Below are positions 9,214-18,419 of a DNA stretch of 64,000 nucleotides, piece by piece. Both the position numbers and the translations under genes were made by a program. Where the stretch lies: contig NZ_JANQOO010000028.1 in assembly GCF_028285715.1 (NCBI RefSeq), forward strand, positions 19,694 to 83,693, in the 5' to 3' direction. The notes under the pieces were generated by a model that worked only from the letters and a program-made list of their open reading frames with translations, made no database searches and was not told the DNA's origin. The first letter of the stretch is position 1, and each line of letters starts with the position of its first letter. Source of the DNA: Ulvibacterium sp. Its GTDB lineage: Bacteria > Bacteroidota > Bacteroidia > Flavobacteriales > Flavobacteriaceae.

Positions 9214-10491
9214 ATGTGGTGGGTCGTATTGATGATATTGATTGTTCTATTGCTTGCTGCTGTTCCCGTAGGATTGGCTTTGGGTATTGCTGCAATGGTC
9301 GCCATGCTCATGCTTCCTAACGATGTATTAATCATGTTACCTCAAAAGTTCCTGTCCGGTTTTGATTCATTTCCTTTAATAGCCATTCCTTTATTTGTTT
9401 TGGCGGGCCAGCTTATGGCACAGGGAGGGCTTGCAAAGCGAATCGTGGACATGGCGATGGTTTTTGTGGGTCGAATTCATGGAGGATTGGGACTGGTGGT
9501 GATTACTTCAACAATGTTGATGTCGGGAATTTCAGGATCACCAAGTGCAAATACTGCGGCTATTGGTTCGGTTGCACTCCCAGGCATGAAACGGATGAAG
9601 TACCCACCCGCCTTTGCCACAGCATTATTGAGTGCGGCAGGAGGCGTTTCAACTTTAGTACCCCCAGCAATCGATTTGATTATTATAGGAGTAATCGCCA
9701 ATATCTCCATTGGAGGACTTTTTGCTGCTGGTATAGTGCCGGCAGTTTTCAATGGCGTGGCCATTATGGTGTTGGCCTATTACTTTGCAAGAAAGATGAA
9801 ACTTCCCTTGGCAGAAAAAATGCCCTTAAAGGAAAAGTTGAATGTTTTAAAAGGAGGCTTTTTGCCCATTTTAATGGTAGTCATCATATTGGGGGGAATT
9901 TACGGCGGGATTTTCACTGCCACGGAAGCCGCATCGGTAGCCGTGGTTTATGGTTTAGTTGTATCAGCTTTTGTCTATAAGACACTTAGGGCAGATAATC
10001 TGCCTAAAATCTTGTTAGATACTTGTCTGCTTACTGGAGTGGTCTTATTGGTTTTGGGCACGGCCTCAATGTTCTCTTTTGTACTTACTTTTGAGCGAAT
10101 TCCACATGTAATGGCAGATTGGATTACAACCTATGCAGAAAGTCCTATCGCCTTCTTATTGTTGGTGCACATCATATTCTTGATATTGGGAATGGTGATG
10201 GATGCGCTTCCTCCGATTATTGTGCTATTGCCTATACTCGTGCCAGTTGGAGTGGTTTTGGGTGTGGACCCCATGCACTTGGGAATCATGATAGCCGCGA
10301 ACGTGGGAATTGGTATGATATCACCGCCGATGGGCATTTGTCTCTTTGTAGCTTGTGGAATAAACGACGTACCAATAGAAAAAGTAATGAAACCCTTGTT
10401 GCCCTTTTTGTTCATTCTGATTTTCACATTAATGATAATAACATTTGTGCCGGAAATAACCTTGACATTGCCAAAATACTTGGGATTTTAA
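9214..10491 (+). CDS. TRAP transporter large permease, DctM family
   Basis: A 425-residue polytopic protein of the DctM family with about 11-12 hydrophobic segments. Family landmarks are PLFVLAGQLMAQGGLAKRI (about 68-86), the SGSPSANTAAIGS loop (about 108-120), and the C-terminal half motifs TATEAA (about 235), MVMDALPPIIVLLPI (about 328-342) and GMISPPMGICLFV (about 367-379). It is the transporting subunit that couples substrate entry to the sodium or proton gradient. It completes the DctP-DctQ-DctM set. The next gene starts 32 nt downstream, so the catabolic enzymes are probably transcribed with the transporter. Confidence 0.94.
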   Translation: MWWVVLMILIVLLLAAVPVGLALGIAAMVAMLMLPNDVLIMLPQKFLSGFDSFPLIAIPLFVLAGQLMAQGGLAKRIVDMAMVFVGRIHGGLGLVVITSTMLMSGISGSPSANTAAIGSVALPGMKRMKYPPAFATALLSAAGGVSTLVPPAIDLIIIGVIANISIGGLFAAGIVPAVFNGVAIMVLAYYFARKMKLPLAEKMPLKEKLNVLKGGFLPILMVVIILGGIYGGIFTATEAASVAVVYGLVVSAFVYKTLRADNLPKILLDTCLLTGVVLLVLGTASMFSFVLTFERIPHVMADWITTYAESPIAFLLLVHIIFLILGMVMDALPPIIVLLPILVPVGVVLGVDPMHLGIMIAANVGIGMISPPMGICLFVACGINDVPIEKVMKPLLPFLFILIFTLMIITFVPEITLTLPKYLGF

Positions 10492-10523
10492 CTAATCAAT
10501 TATATAAATAGAAAATAAACAGA

Positions 10524-11564
10524 ATGGAATACAGAACTCTCGGACGTACTGGTGTGCACGTTTCTCCCCTGGTTTTGGGAACGGATAATTTTATGGATCC
10601 CTCACCGGCGGATGTATGTGAAAAAATATTGCTAACCGCCTTGGATGCCGGTATCAACATGGTAGACACCGGTGATGTGTATGCCGATGGAGAAGGAGAA
10701 AAGATAATTGGAAAGATACTAAAGAATTCAGGAAGGAGAAATCAGGTAATCATCGGAACAAAGGTAGATCATGGTCAACGCAGGCCTGGTTTTACTTTGG
10801 ATGAGTATGACCCTGCCTTGGGTCCCAACCAACACGGCCATACAAGATTGAACATCATCAGGGCCTGTGAAAACTCGTTAAGACGTCTAAAGACCGATTA
10901 TATAGACCTGTACCAATTGCACCGACAGTCACCCAATATTCCTATGGATGAGATCTTAAGGGCATTGGATGACCTGGTCACTGCAGGTAAGGTGAGGTAT
11001 ATAGGTTGTTCGACTCATCCTGCATGGGCGGTGGTAGAGTCCATTTTAATAAGTGAGATGAAAAATTACGTACGTTTTGTATCGGAACAACCCCCCTATA
11101 ATTTATTGGATCGCCGTATAGAGAATGAATTGGTGCCTGTTTGTCAAAAGTATGGTGTAGGTATTATTACATGGGCACCAATGGCCATGGGGGTATTAGC
11201 TGGCCGTTATAGTGATCCCGAGAAATTCCCAAAGGGTTCTAGGGCTGCCTTACGTGGCGGTTTCTATGCGGACAGGGTTACCAAAAAAGGGATTGAAGTT
11301 GGAATCGAATTTTCTAAAATAGCGCAAGGAATCGATTTGACACCGGCACAATTAGCCGTTTTATGGAGTAAGGATCAGCCCGGCATTACGGCTCCGCTTA
11401 TCGGTCCCCGCACTCCGGAACAACTAGAACCTTTGTTACCGTTGCTGGATATGGCATTGGATGATGAAACCAGGGCGGCTTGTGATGCCCTAGTCCCTCC
11501 CGGAAGTACGGTGGCCAATTTTCATAATACGGCGGATTGGATGATTGGCAAAGTGGACTTCTAA
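10524..11564 (+). CDS. Aldo/keto reductase family protein
   Basis: A 346-residue cytosolic NAD(P)H-dependent oxidoreductase of the AKR (beta/alpha)8-barrel family. The catalytic tetrad is visible: Asp48 (MVDTGDVY), Tyr53, Lys80 (VIIGTKVDHG) and His133 (DLYQLHRQSP). The cofactor-binding C-terminal part reads TAPLIGPRTPEQLEPLL (about 291-307). Length and motifs fit the YajO/YghZ-like group that reduces sugar aldehydes and other carbonyls. Position between the TRAP transporter and an enolase-superfamily gene suggests it acts on the imported compound or its product. The physiological substrate is not evident. Confidence 0.9.
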   Translation: MEYRTLGRTGVHVSPLVLGTDNFMDPSPADVCEKILLTALDAGINMVDTGDVYADGEGEKIIGKILKNSGRRNQVIIGTKVDHGQRRPGFTLDEYDPALGPNQHGHTRLNIIRACENSLRRLKTDYIDLYQLHRQSPNIPMDEILRALDDLVTAGKVRYIGCSTHPAWAVVESILISEMKNYVRFVSEQPPYNLLDRRIENELVPVCQKYGVGIITWAPMAMGVLAGRYSDPEKFPKGSRAALRGGFYADRVTKKGIEVGIEFSKIAQGIDLTPAQLAVLWSKDQPGITAPLIGPRTPEQLEPLLPLLDMALDDETRAACDALVPPGSTVANFHNTADWMIGKVDF

Positions 11565-11618
11565 GTTATCGAATACATTTTAATTCTCCCAGCATTCGGA
11601 AATCGAAAAACTCAACAA

Positions 11619-12719
11619 ATGAAAATAACCAAAATAGAAACTATTGTTTACGGAATCCCTGTAAAAGGTTTTGCCGATGCCTACACAAGTTTTACAAGAT
11701 CAGACGCCGTTTTGATCAAGATCCATACAGATTCAGGACATATAGGTATTGGTGAGGCTTGCGCGTGGGAACCTGAGTTTTATGGTGAGACTCGGGAGTC
11801 TATTGAATCCACTATTTTAAATTATGCTGCGCCCAAGATTATCGGTAAGGACCCCTTCGATATTGGAAAAATCATGATGATTCTCGACCAAAACTTGGCA
11901 AGGATTACTTGTGTAAAAGAAGGGATTGATTTAGCACTTCACGATTTGGTGGGAAAGATTCTGGATATTCCTGTATACAAATTGTTAGGTGGAAAATTTA
12001 GGGACAAAGTCCCCGTGGGTTCAGAAATCGGAATCAATACCCCACAAGCCATGGCCGATAACGCCTTAAGGGTACTCAAAGAAGGAATCAAAGTAATCAA
12101 AATAAAAGGGTCCGATGATATGAAGTTGGATGTAGATCGGATTAAAACTGTGAGAGCTGCAGTTGGTGATGATGTGGAATTACGTTTGGATCCCAACGCT
12201 GCTTGGGATACCATCGGTTCGATTAGGGTAATGCGGGCCGTTGAAGATTGTCACTTACAACTACTGGAACAACCTATACCCACCTGGGATTTAAAAGGGA
12301 TGGCCCATATTAGAAACAAAATCGGAATTCCCGTAATGGCCGATGAGAGTATATGGACACCCCAGGATGCCGTTAAAATCTACGATTATGGCGCGGCTGA
12401 CCTTCTTAACTTAAAAATTGCCAAAACATGTGGACTACATCTGGGCAAAAAAGTGGAGGCTACAGCCGAGGCCCTAGGCTTACCTTGTATCGCCGGTACG
12501 GAATTGGAACCGGGAATATCCGCAGTGGCTAAAATACATATTGCAGCATCTATGCGGGTACATCCCATTGCAAGTGAATTTACAGAGCTTACCCAAGTTG
12601 ATGGAACTATTCTAAAACAACCCCTAAAGGTTGTGGATGGTTGTTTGGAAGTCCCTGAGGGACCCGGCTTTGGTATTGAAATAGATGAAGGTGCCTTGGA
12701 AGAATACAGAATCAAATAA
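11619..12719 (+). CDS. Enolase-superfamily enzyme, mandelate racemase/muconate-lactonizing type
   Basis: A 366-residue enzyme with an alpha+beta capping domain (1-125) and a (beta/alpha)7-beta barrel. The metal ligands are Asp191 (RLDPNAAW), Glu217 (LLEQP) and Asp242 (MADES). The general bases are Lys163 in the K-x-K motif (KVIKIKG) and Lys266 (LNLKIAKT). A Lys on both barrel faces marks the muconate-lactonizing-enzyme subgroup, which includes cycloisomerases, o-succinylbenzoate synthase-like and epimerase enzymes, rather than the acid-sugar dehydratases with a His-Asp dyad. It abstracts a proton alpha to a carboxylate, which agrees with the carboxylate-type TRAP transporter upstream. The exact reaction (racemisation, cycloisomerisation or elimination) is open. 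Confidence 0.9.
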   Translation: MKITKIETIVYGIPVKGFADAYTSFTRSDAVLIKIHTDSGHIGIGEACAWEPEFYGETRESIESTILNYAAPKIIGKDPFDIGKIMMILDQNLARITCVKEGIDLALHDLVGKILDIPVYKLLGGKFRDKVPVGSEIGINTPQAMADNALRVLKEGIKVIKIKGSDDMKLDVDRIKTVRAAVGDDVELRLDPNAAWDTIGSIRVMRAVEDCHLQLLEQPIPTWDLKGMAHIRNKIGIPVMADESIWTPQDAVKIYDYGAADLLNLKIAKTCGLHLGKKVEATAEALGLPCIAGTELEPGISAVAKIHIAASMRVHPIASEFTELTQVDGTILKQPLKVVDGCLEVPEGPGFGIEIDEGALEEYRIK

Positions 12720-12725
12720 AAAAGC

Positions 12726-13472
12726 ATGAACGAAGAACGCGTAGTATTGATAACCGGCTCATCAAGTGGCCTAGGAGCCTGTTTAATTCGTCACTTTTCT
12801 AAAAAGGGCTTTGGTGTGGTCATTAACTACATCGTGGAAGATGAAGCTGAAACTTTACGAAAGGAAATAGCAGAAAATGTTGGTGAAGATAAAGTGATGA
12901 AGTACAAAGCCAACGCTTCGGACCGTCAGCAAGTAAAAGCCATGTTTGACGCTACTATTGAAAAATTCGGAAGGGTAGATATTCTAATCAACTGTGCAGG
13001 AATCAATAGGGATACCACATTTTTGGAAATGACCGATGAACTATGGGATGCGGTAGTGGATGTGCACCTAAAAGGCCATTTTATATGTGGTCAGGAGTAT
13101 GTCTTCCATAACACGGAAAGAGAGGGGCTGATTATTAACCTCGGTGCAGCTGCGGGTTTGATAGCCCGAAAAAATGGGGTCAATTTCTGTGCCGCCAAAG
13201 GAGGAATATTCGCACTTACCAAGGCAATGGCCTTGGAGCTCGCCCCAAGAATACGGGTCAATTGTTTGGTGCCCAATGCTGTAAGGACCCGGGAAGTAAT
13301 AGAACGCTATAATTTGGAAGACGAAGAAGGTCTTTCAAAAGAATTGGCCACCATGCCCATGGGCAGGTTGGGCGAGTATGATGATATTACCCACATGGTG
13401 GATTGTATTGTTGGGGCCAAATTTTCTACAGGTTCCAGCTTCTTTGCCAATGGTGGGCAGTATATGCATTAA
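12726..13472 (+). CDS. Short-chain dehydrogenase/reductase-like protein without catalytic Ser/Tyr
   Basis: A 248-residue classical-SDR fold protein. The cofactor motif TGSSSGLG (10-17) and NCAGINRD (89-96) are intact. In the active site, the Ser position is Ala141 in the segment INLGAAAG, and the Tyr of YxxxK is Phe154 (NFCAAK), with only Lys158 kept. I checked the codons: TTC for Phe, and GGT-GCA where ISS would be. A conventional oxidoreduction mechanism therefore looks impaired. It may bind a nucleotide or ligand without turnover, or use another mechanism. It is co-directional with the enolase-family gene 6 nt upstream and probably belongs to the same operon. Confidence 0.88.
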   Translation: MNEERVVLITGSSSGLGACLIRHFSKKGFGVVINYIVEDEAETLRKEIAENVGEDKVMKYKANASDRQQVKAMFDATIEKFGRVDILINCAGINRDTTFLEMTDELWDAVVDVHLKGHFICGQEYVFHNTEREGLIINLGAAAGLIARKNGVNFCAAKGGIFALTKAMALELAPRIRVNCLVPNAVRTREVIERYNLEDEEGLSKELATMPMGRLGEYDDITHMVDCIVGAKFSTGSSFFANGGQYMH

Positions 13473-13517
13473 ATGAAATCAATGGGCTTCCTATAATCAA
13501 ATGAACTACTAAAAAGG

Positions 13518-15218
13518 ATGAAAATGAATAATAAAGCAAACAAACTAATAATCGTCGTACTTATGGCAGGAGGTTTCTTGGCCAATGCACAATCCAATAC
13601 TTCATATGACCAGTTGGTAGAATTCTTCAAATCGTTTAGGGAATTTCAAAAACCTGCATTGACGGATGACGGAATTCCAGACTATTCTGATGCCGCCATG
13701 GATAAAAAAGCCATAGAATTTAAGCAATATCGAGAGCAAATGTCAGCAATTGATACAACAGGTTGGACCATAGCAAAACAAGCAGATTACTATCTGGTCT
13801 GGGCTGAAATGAATGCGGTCGATTTCCACCTTAACAAGTACAAACCATGGAAGCACGATCCAGGGTTTTATTCTTTCTTTGGTAGCGGAGATGCCGGCTC
13901 ATCAATGAACTTGGAAGGCATTATGCCTGTTTTCTTTGATTTTGAAGGCCCTTTGTCCAAACAACAAAAAAAACAGATAGAGAATGGGCTAAAAATAGTT
14001 CCCAAAGTATTGGAGCAGGCAAGAACGAACCTAAGCGATGCTTCAGGAGATTTTGCGGAGTTCGCGATACGAAACTTGAAGGAGGAAGTCCAGTTTTTTA
14101 ATGGGATGGGCGAGGAAATGTTCAGCGGGAATAAAAAATTGGACAAGCTGGCGAAAGAAGCAAGTAAAGCTATTGAAGACTACAGGCAGTGGATACTTGC
14201 CAATAAACACAAGATGACCCGGCCGGCCGGATCAGGGAAAGAGGCTTTCTCTTGGTGGAACCACAAAGTGCAACTCTCACCTTGGGGTTGGGAAGAGAGC
14301 AACACCATTATCCAACGGGAATACGACCGAGCCATTACCTTTTTGAAGCTGGAGGAGCAACGCAACAGGGATCTTCCACCCTTGGAGGTAGCCATGACCC
14401 AACGTGCCTACAACAAAAGTTTACGAGATGCGTTGCACTTTGCGATCAAATGGTTGGACGAAAATGAGATAATGACCATAGAGGATTGGGCAAATCCACG
14501 GGATTACTATTGGGGCGGGCGTGGTTCTGCAGGGGAGCTTTCCGAATTAAGTGATAATCCAAACGATGATGTAAACAAGGAATTTCTCCCTGAAAACTCC
14601 AATGTTGATTTAAAGTATAGACAACGTGAGATTCTTCCAGGTGAAAATCACGAATATGTTGGCCATATGTTGGATGATCAAAGACAAGAACGTCTTAAGG
14701 TGAGTCCCGTACAACAAGTTATGGGAGCTCCACGCTTTAACATGGGTTCAATGAGATTAGAGGGCTGGGCCGTATGGATGGAAGAATGTTTGATGCAGGC
14801 CGGATTTTTAGATGGGAGACCACGAAAAGGACGAGAAATGGTATATATCATGATGGCTTCGCACATGAGTCTTTCCGTACCAGATATGAAAATGCATGCC
14901 AATGAAATCAATCTGGCCGAGGCAAGACAATTATGCGCCGATATTACGCCACGTGGCTGGACCAGGCCAGATGAAGGTGTAGTTTTTTTCGAAATGCAAT
15001 CCAATTTACGTAATCCAGGTGGGTTCCATAACAATGTAGTTACGGGTAAGGCCTACTTCATGAAGATGTTTAGGGACTATGCGGTAATGAAAGGGGAAGA
15101 TTTCAAGGTCAAGGAATTTATTGATGACGTTTTATCCTATGGAATCATCCCTATGCCTTTGATCAGATGGCAAATGTTGGGAGACGATTCAGAGATAAGG
15201 GCAATATCAAAAAGTTAA
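13518..15218 (+). CDS. DUF885 family exported protein, HExxGH metallopeptidase-like
   Basis: A 566-residue exported protein with a signal peptide to about residue 25 (GFLANAQ). It belongs to the DUF885 family of putative zinc-dependent peptidases. The motif HEYVGH at 378-383 fits the family HExxGH site, and downstream acidic residues in the SMRLEGWAVWMEECLM stretch (about 413-428) would supply the third ligand. A paralogue lies at 23810-25447. The first ~150 residues form the helical region common to the family. Substrates of exported DUF885 proteins are poorly known; the family hints at peptide or amide hydrolysis. The gene is 46 nt after the SDR gene. Confidence 0.82.
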   Translation: MKMNNKANKLIIVVLMAGGFLANAQSNTSYDQLVEFFKSFREFQKPALTDDGIPDYSDAAMDKKAIEFKQYREQMSAIDTTGWTIAKQADYYLVWAEMNAVDFHLNKYKPWKHDPGFYSFFGSGDAGSSMNLEGIMPVFFDFEGPLSKQQKKQIENGLKIVPKVLEQARTNLSDASGDFAEFAIRNLKEEVQFFNGMGEEMFSGNKKLDKLAKEASKAIEDYRQWILANKHKMTRPAGSGKEAFSWWNHKVQLSPWGWEESNTIIQREYDRAITFLKLEEQRNRDLPPLEVAMTQRAYNKSLRDALHFAIKWLDENEIMTIEDWANPRDYYWGGRGSAGELSELSDNPNDDVNKEFLPENSNVDLKYRQREILPGENHEYVGHMLDDQRQERLKVSPVQQVMGAPRFNMGSMRLEGWAVWMEECLMQAGFLDGRPRKGREMVYIMMASHMSLSVPDMKMHANEINLAEARQLCADITPRGWTRPDEGVVFFEMQSNLRNPGGFHNNVVTGKAYFMKMFRDYAVMKGEDFKVKEFIDDVLSYGIIPMPLIRWQMLGDDSEIRAISKS

Positions 15219-15269
15219 AACCAACCTTGCCGGTAACCAAACTGATTTACCAAAATACAACCAACGGAC

Positions 15270-15863
15270 ATGGATGATTTTAGCATCAATCGTAGAGAGT
15301 TGATTAAAATGGGGCTTGCCGCGAGTGCCTTGGCAATGCTTCCCATAGGTTGTGTGGATTTGTCTGGGAATAAACCAGAACAATTCCTTAAACCCGTTGG
15401 TGATTCTGGTTTTCCAATCAATCCAAAATTAATCGGAGAACTGACGGAGAAGGAGTTTGATACTTTGGCTTCATTGATCAATTATGTAAACGAAGTCTGG
15501 CAATTGGGGTGTAACATGGAAGATTATCGTAATATTTTGAGACAGGATCTTCAATTGAAGACTACCATTGAACCAAGTTACCTATCGGAATACAGAAATG
15601 CCATTAGCTTAATTGATATGTTGATGAAAGCTAATAATAATCTGGTCGAAACATGGGCTACTTTGCTTTTTATCGAGTTTTCAGAACCCAATTTTGAAAG
15701 TACTCAACTTGGAAGGGCCAGAAAGTTTGTATTTGAAGAATTGATAAAACATTTTGTACCCATTTCGGGTTCTTTTAAATCGTTTGGATTATGGAATTAC
15801 AATGGTTTTTTTGGAGGATCGTACCTGTCCGATGAAAGCTATAGAAAAATGAGGACGTCATGA
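15270..15863 (+). CDS. Gluconate 2-dehydrogenase subunit 3-like protein (Tat-exported)
   Basis: A 197-residue protein starting MDDFSINRRELIKMGLAAS, a twin-arginine-type signal with the RR pair at residues 8-9 followed by a hydrophobic stretch and a cysteine at about 28 (PIGC), so it may also be a lipoprotein. The body fits the small gamma-like subunit of membrane GMC dehydrogenases (gluconate 2-dehydrogenase subunit 3), with the segment LTEKEFDTLASLINYV near residue 54. Its stop overlaps the start of the GMC flavoprotein gene by 4 nt (ATGA), which implies translational coupling and a complex. In such complexes the small subunit carries or guides the flavoprotein across the membrane. Confidence 0.82.
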   Translation: MDDFSINRRELIKMGLAASALAMLPIGCVDLSGNKPEQFLKPVGDSGFPINPKLIGELTEKEFDTLASLINYVNEVWQLGCNMEDYRNILRQDLQLKTTIEPSYLSEYRNAISLIDMLMKANNNLVETWATLLFIEFSEPNFESTQLGRARKFVFEELIKHFVPISGSFKSFGLWNYNGFFGGSYLSDESYRKMRTS

Positions 15864-17413
15864 AAAAAGTAATCATTATAGGTTCTGGCGTAGCTGGCAC
15901 CATACTGGCACGAGAGCTTTTGTCCAAAGGAAGATACGAGATTGTTATGTTTGAGGCAGGACCAGGTTTTGAGCCGGGTAATAGACGTATATGGCTAGAT
16001 CATATTACCAGCGAAAATAACATATACGACCCCTTTATTGATGAAGAAGGGTATGAAGTGGGCAATGAACATATGCCTGTAATTGGGGCTCGTCTTTTTA
16101 TGAAAGGAGGCACGACCAACCATTGGGGAGGTCTAACCCCCCGTTTTAAGCCCGAAGATTTTCATTTGAAATCCAGAACCGGTTATGGATCCGATTGGCC
16201 AATATCATATGAGGATTTAGCACCGTACTATACCATGGCCGAAACTCTTTTGGGAATTACAGGAGATTCAGAAAACAACGACCCGCCACGCTTTGGGGAT
16301 AGATTTCCCTTTGCCCCGGCACCTTTTACCGTAGGCGACAAAATGCTGATGGGAATATTGGAGGATATGGGCATTTCATATGGCCATGCAGCCTTGGCCC
16401 GAAATGCCAATAGGTGCGTCACCACGGGAACATGTGATTATTGCCCAATGAATGCCAGATATAATGCATTATATGATATATCACAACTGCAAAAGGAGCA
16501 CAAGGATAAACTGACCCTCAAAACCGAATCACCGGTAGTAAAATTGGTCATGGACTCCAAGAAAAGGACTGCAGGGGTAGATTTTGTTGATTTAAAAAAA
16601 CAAGAAAAAAAATTTGAGGAGGCTGATATCGTGGTAATTGCGAGCGGTACTATTGAATCGGCGAAACTTTTGTTGGTTTCCGCCAATACCGATTGGAAAA
16701 ATGGTGTCGGAAACCATTCGGATCATTTGGGTAGGCACCTTATGGGGCATCCCGTGATGTTTGCGGCCGGTGTGAAAAAAGGAAATCCGGATATGTTTTA
16801 TCCAGAACTGGGCTTTACTTCCTTGTTAAGTCGACATTTCGATTCCCCTCGATATCAACCGACAGGTAAGATGTGGTTTGCCCCACGTATTGGCGCCAAC
16901 CTCCCTGTTGAAAGAGGGATTCTTTCAAATACATCACGTATAGATATCGAAAAAACACTGAAAGGCGGTATGGCAATTTCTGCAGGTGGTGAAATGGAAA
17001 GTTTTGAGGATCCTGTAAACCGTGTACAATTGGGAAGTGGAAAGAACAAACTGGGCTTGCCCACCACCAAATTGGATTTTATTGTTCCCGAGGTAAATAT
17101 AAAGGCTAGGCAGGGGCATGTGGAGACCTTTAAAGACTTATTAAAACAAGCTGGTGTAGAGGAAGATAGCATCGAGTCCGAGACGATGGATCCCGATGGG
17201 GCGCATGCGTCCGGCACCTGCCGTATGAGCAAATCAGATACAGATGGTGTAGTTGACATCAACCTTCAAGTGCACGGTACGGATAACCTCTATGTCTGCT
17301 CTAATGCGGTTTTTCCAAGCATTGCAGCAGCAAATCCTACCCTTACGGTTTCAGCTCTTGCCGTACGTTTGGCAGAACATATTTTGGGAGAAACAACAAA
17401 AGGTGGTGCTTAG
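15860..17413 (+). CDS. GMC-family FAD-dependent oxidoreductase
   Basis: A 517-residue flavoprotein. The N-terminal FAD motif is IIGSGVAGTILARELL (5-20) followed by an acidic end, VMFEAGPG. The family middle motif GGTTNHWGGLTPRF lies near residue 87, and the C-terminal active-site region has GAHASGTCRMS (about 449) and NPTLTVSALAVRLAEHI (about 491-507). It has no signal of its own, which fits export as a passenger of the Tat-signal small subunit encoded just upstream with a 4-nt overlap. Enzymes of this group oxidise sugar or sugar-acid hydroxyls in the periplasm and pass electrons to the respiratory chain. No cytochrome c subunit is adjacent, so the electron acceptor is unknown. Confidence 0.9.
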   Translation: MKKVIIIGSGVAGTILARELLSKGRYEIVMFEAGPGFEPGNRRIWLDHITSENNIYDPFIDEEGYEVGNEHMPVIGARLFMKGGTTNHWGGLTPRFKPEDFHLKSRTGYGSDWPISYEDLAPYYTMAETLLGITGDSENNDPPRFGDRFPFAPAPFTVGDKMLMGILEDMGISYGHAALARNANRCVTTGTCDYCPMNARYNALYDISQLQKEHKDKLTLKTESPVVKLVMDSKKRTAGVDFVDLKKQEKKFEEADIVVIASGTIESAKLLLVSANTDWKNGVGNHSDHLGRHLMGHPVMFAAGVKKGNPDMFYPELGFTSLLSRHFDSPRYQPTGKMWFAPRIGANLPVERGILSNTSRIDIEKTLKGGMAISAGGEMESFEDPVNRVQLGSGKNKLGLPTTKLDFIVPEVNIKARQGHVETFKDLLKQAGVEEDSIESETMDPDGAHASGTCRMSKSDTDGVVDINLQVHGTDNLYVCSNAVFPSIAAANPTLTVSALAVRLAEHILGETTKGGA

Positions 17414-17448
17414 GAATGAATGAACACTATTAATACTAAAAAACGAGA

Positions 17449-18114
17449 ATGAGACATATGAAAAAAACAAAACTCAGTTTATATCTAGGAATGGCACTCC
17501 TTATTTTTTTCGGGGTTTTTTGTAAAAATGACAAGAAGGGCGTAAAGGCCTCCGATGCCGAGGCAGTACTGGAACACCAAGATTCCTATAAAACCTATGT
17601 TATCGATACCACCGATAGCCATATTGCATGGGTAGGTTCCACGCCCGTTGACGGTCATAATGGAACAATCAAATTTTCCAGCGGAAAAATGGGTTTTGAA
17701 AATGGGATTCTAAAATCTGGAAGTTTTGAGATTGATATTAATTCCATTGCGGTTCTCGATTTGAAAGATTTAGAAGAGAACGGAGATTTGGTAGAGCACT
17801 TAAAGAACGAGGACTTTTTTGAGGTAGATAAATTTCCAAAAGGCCAGTTTGATATCGTTTCTGTATCGACGGACGGAAACGGAACTACCCTGAAAGGGAA
17901 TTTGACCCTAAAAGAGGTTACAAAATCCATAACGTTTCCAGTTGACGTGCTTATTGAAGGAAATAAGGCCACCTTGACCAGCGCACCATTTTTTATAGAT
18001 CGTACCGAATGGGGTATTATTTATGAATCCGGTACATTCTTTAAAGATTTAAAGGACGAATTCATAAAGGATGAGATAGAAATTACTTTGGATGTTAAAG
18101 GATTATTGAAATAA
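17449..18114 (+). CDS. YceI-family lipoprotein
   Basis: A 221-residue exported protein. Translation may start at 17449 or at the second Met 9 nt later (MKKTKLSL); either gives a signal with a lipobox-like FGVFC near residue 25. The rest is the YceI lipocalin-like beta-barrel: DTTDSHIAWVGSTPV (about 52-66), SGSFEIDINSI (about 90), LKNEDFFEVDKFP (about 115), NLTLKEVTKSITFPV (about 148) and a closing FFKDLKDEFIKDEIEI. YceI barrels bind polyprenyl or quinone-like lipids; the ligand here is unknown. It follows the GMC oxidoreductase by 35 nt, so a quinone-related role beside that dehydrogenase is possible but unproven. Confidence 0.88.
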   Translation: MRHMKKTKLSLYLGMALLIFFGVFCKNDKKGVKASDAEAVLEHQDSYKTYVIDTTDSHIAWVGSTPVDGHNGTIKFSSGKMGFENGILKSGSFEIDINSIAVLDLKDLEENGDLVEHLKNEDFFEVDKFPKGQFDIVSVSTDGNGTTLKGNLTLKEVTKSITFPVDVLIEGNKATLTSAPFFIDRTEWGIIYESGTFFKDLKDEFIKDEIEITLDVKGLLK

Positions 18115-18419
18115 ATGGGTTCCTGCGCCCCCTAAAGTTAAGGATGAATCAAATAAGGTTCCCTTTCGCGTATTTAGATTGACGACCAGGCGAGGTTGAA
18201 TTTCATCATTACTAACATATTGTAAAACCTAATTCATTTAGACAAACCATATGCTAATATTTCCATTTTTGGTCTGGGTACGTTTTTTCCCAGAATAGCA
18301 GCTGCGACTTCAACGATTAAGGCATCTACCTAGCAGTGAATGGATAGAATGATCATTCGCAAGTGCTACTTCATTGTCCTGAAATGAATGAAAAAAAATA
18401 ATTTTTTAAAATCATTAAA
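18115..18419. other. Gene-free spacer
   Basis: This 305-nt gap precedes the start of the duplicated-family region. It has no credible open frame, RNA gene or strong hairpin with a T-run. An AT-rich stretch just before 18420 may hold the promoter for the downstream run, but no clear TTTG/TAnnTTTG pair was found. Confidence 0.4.
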
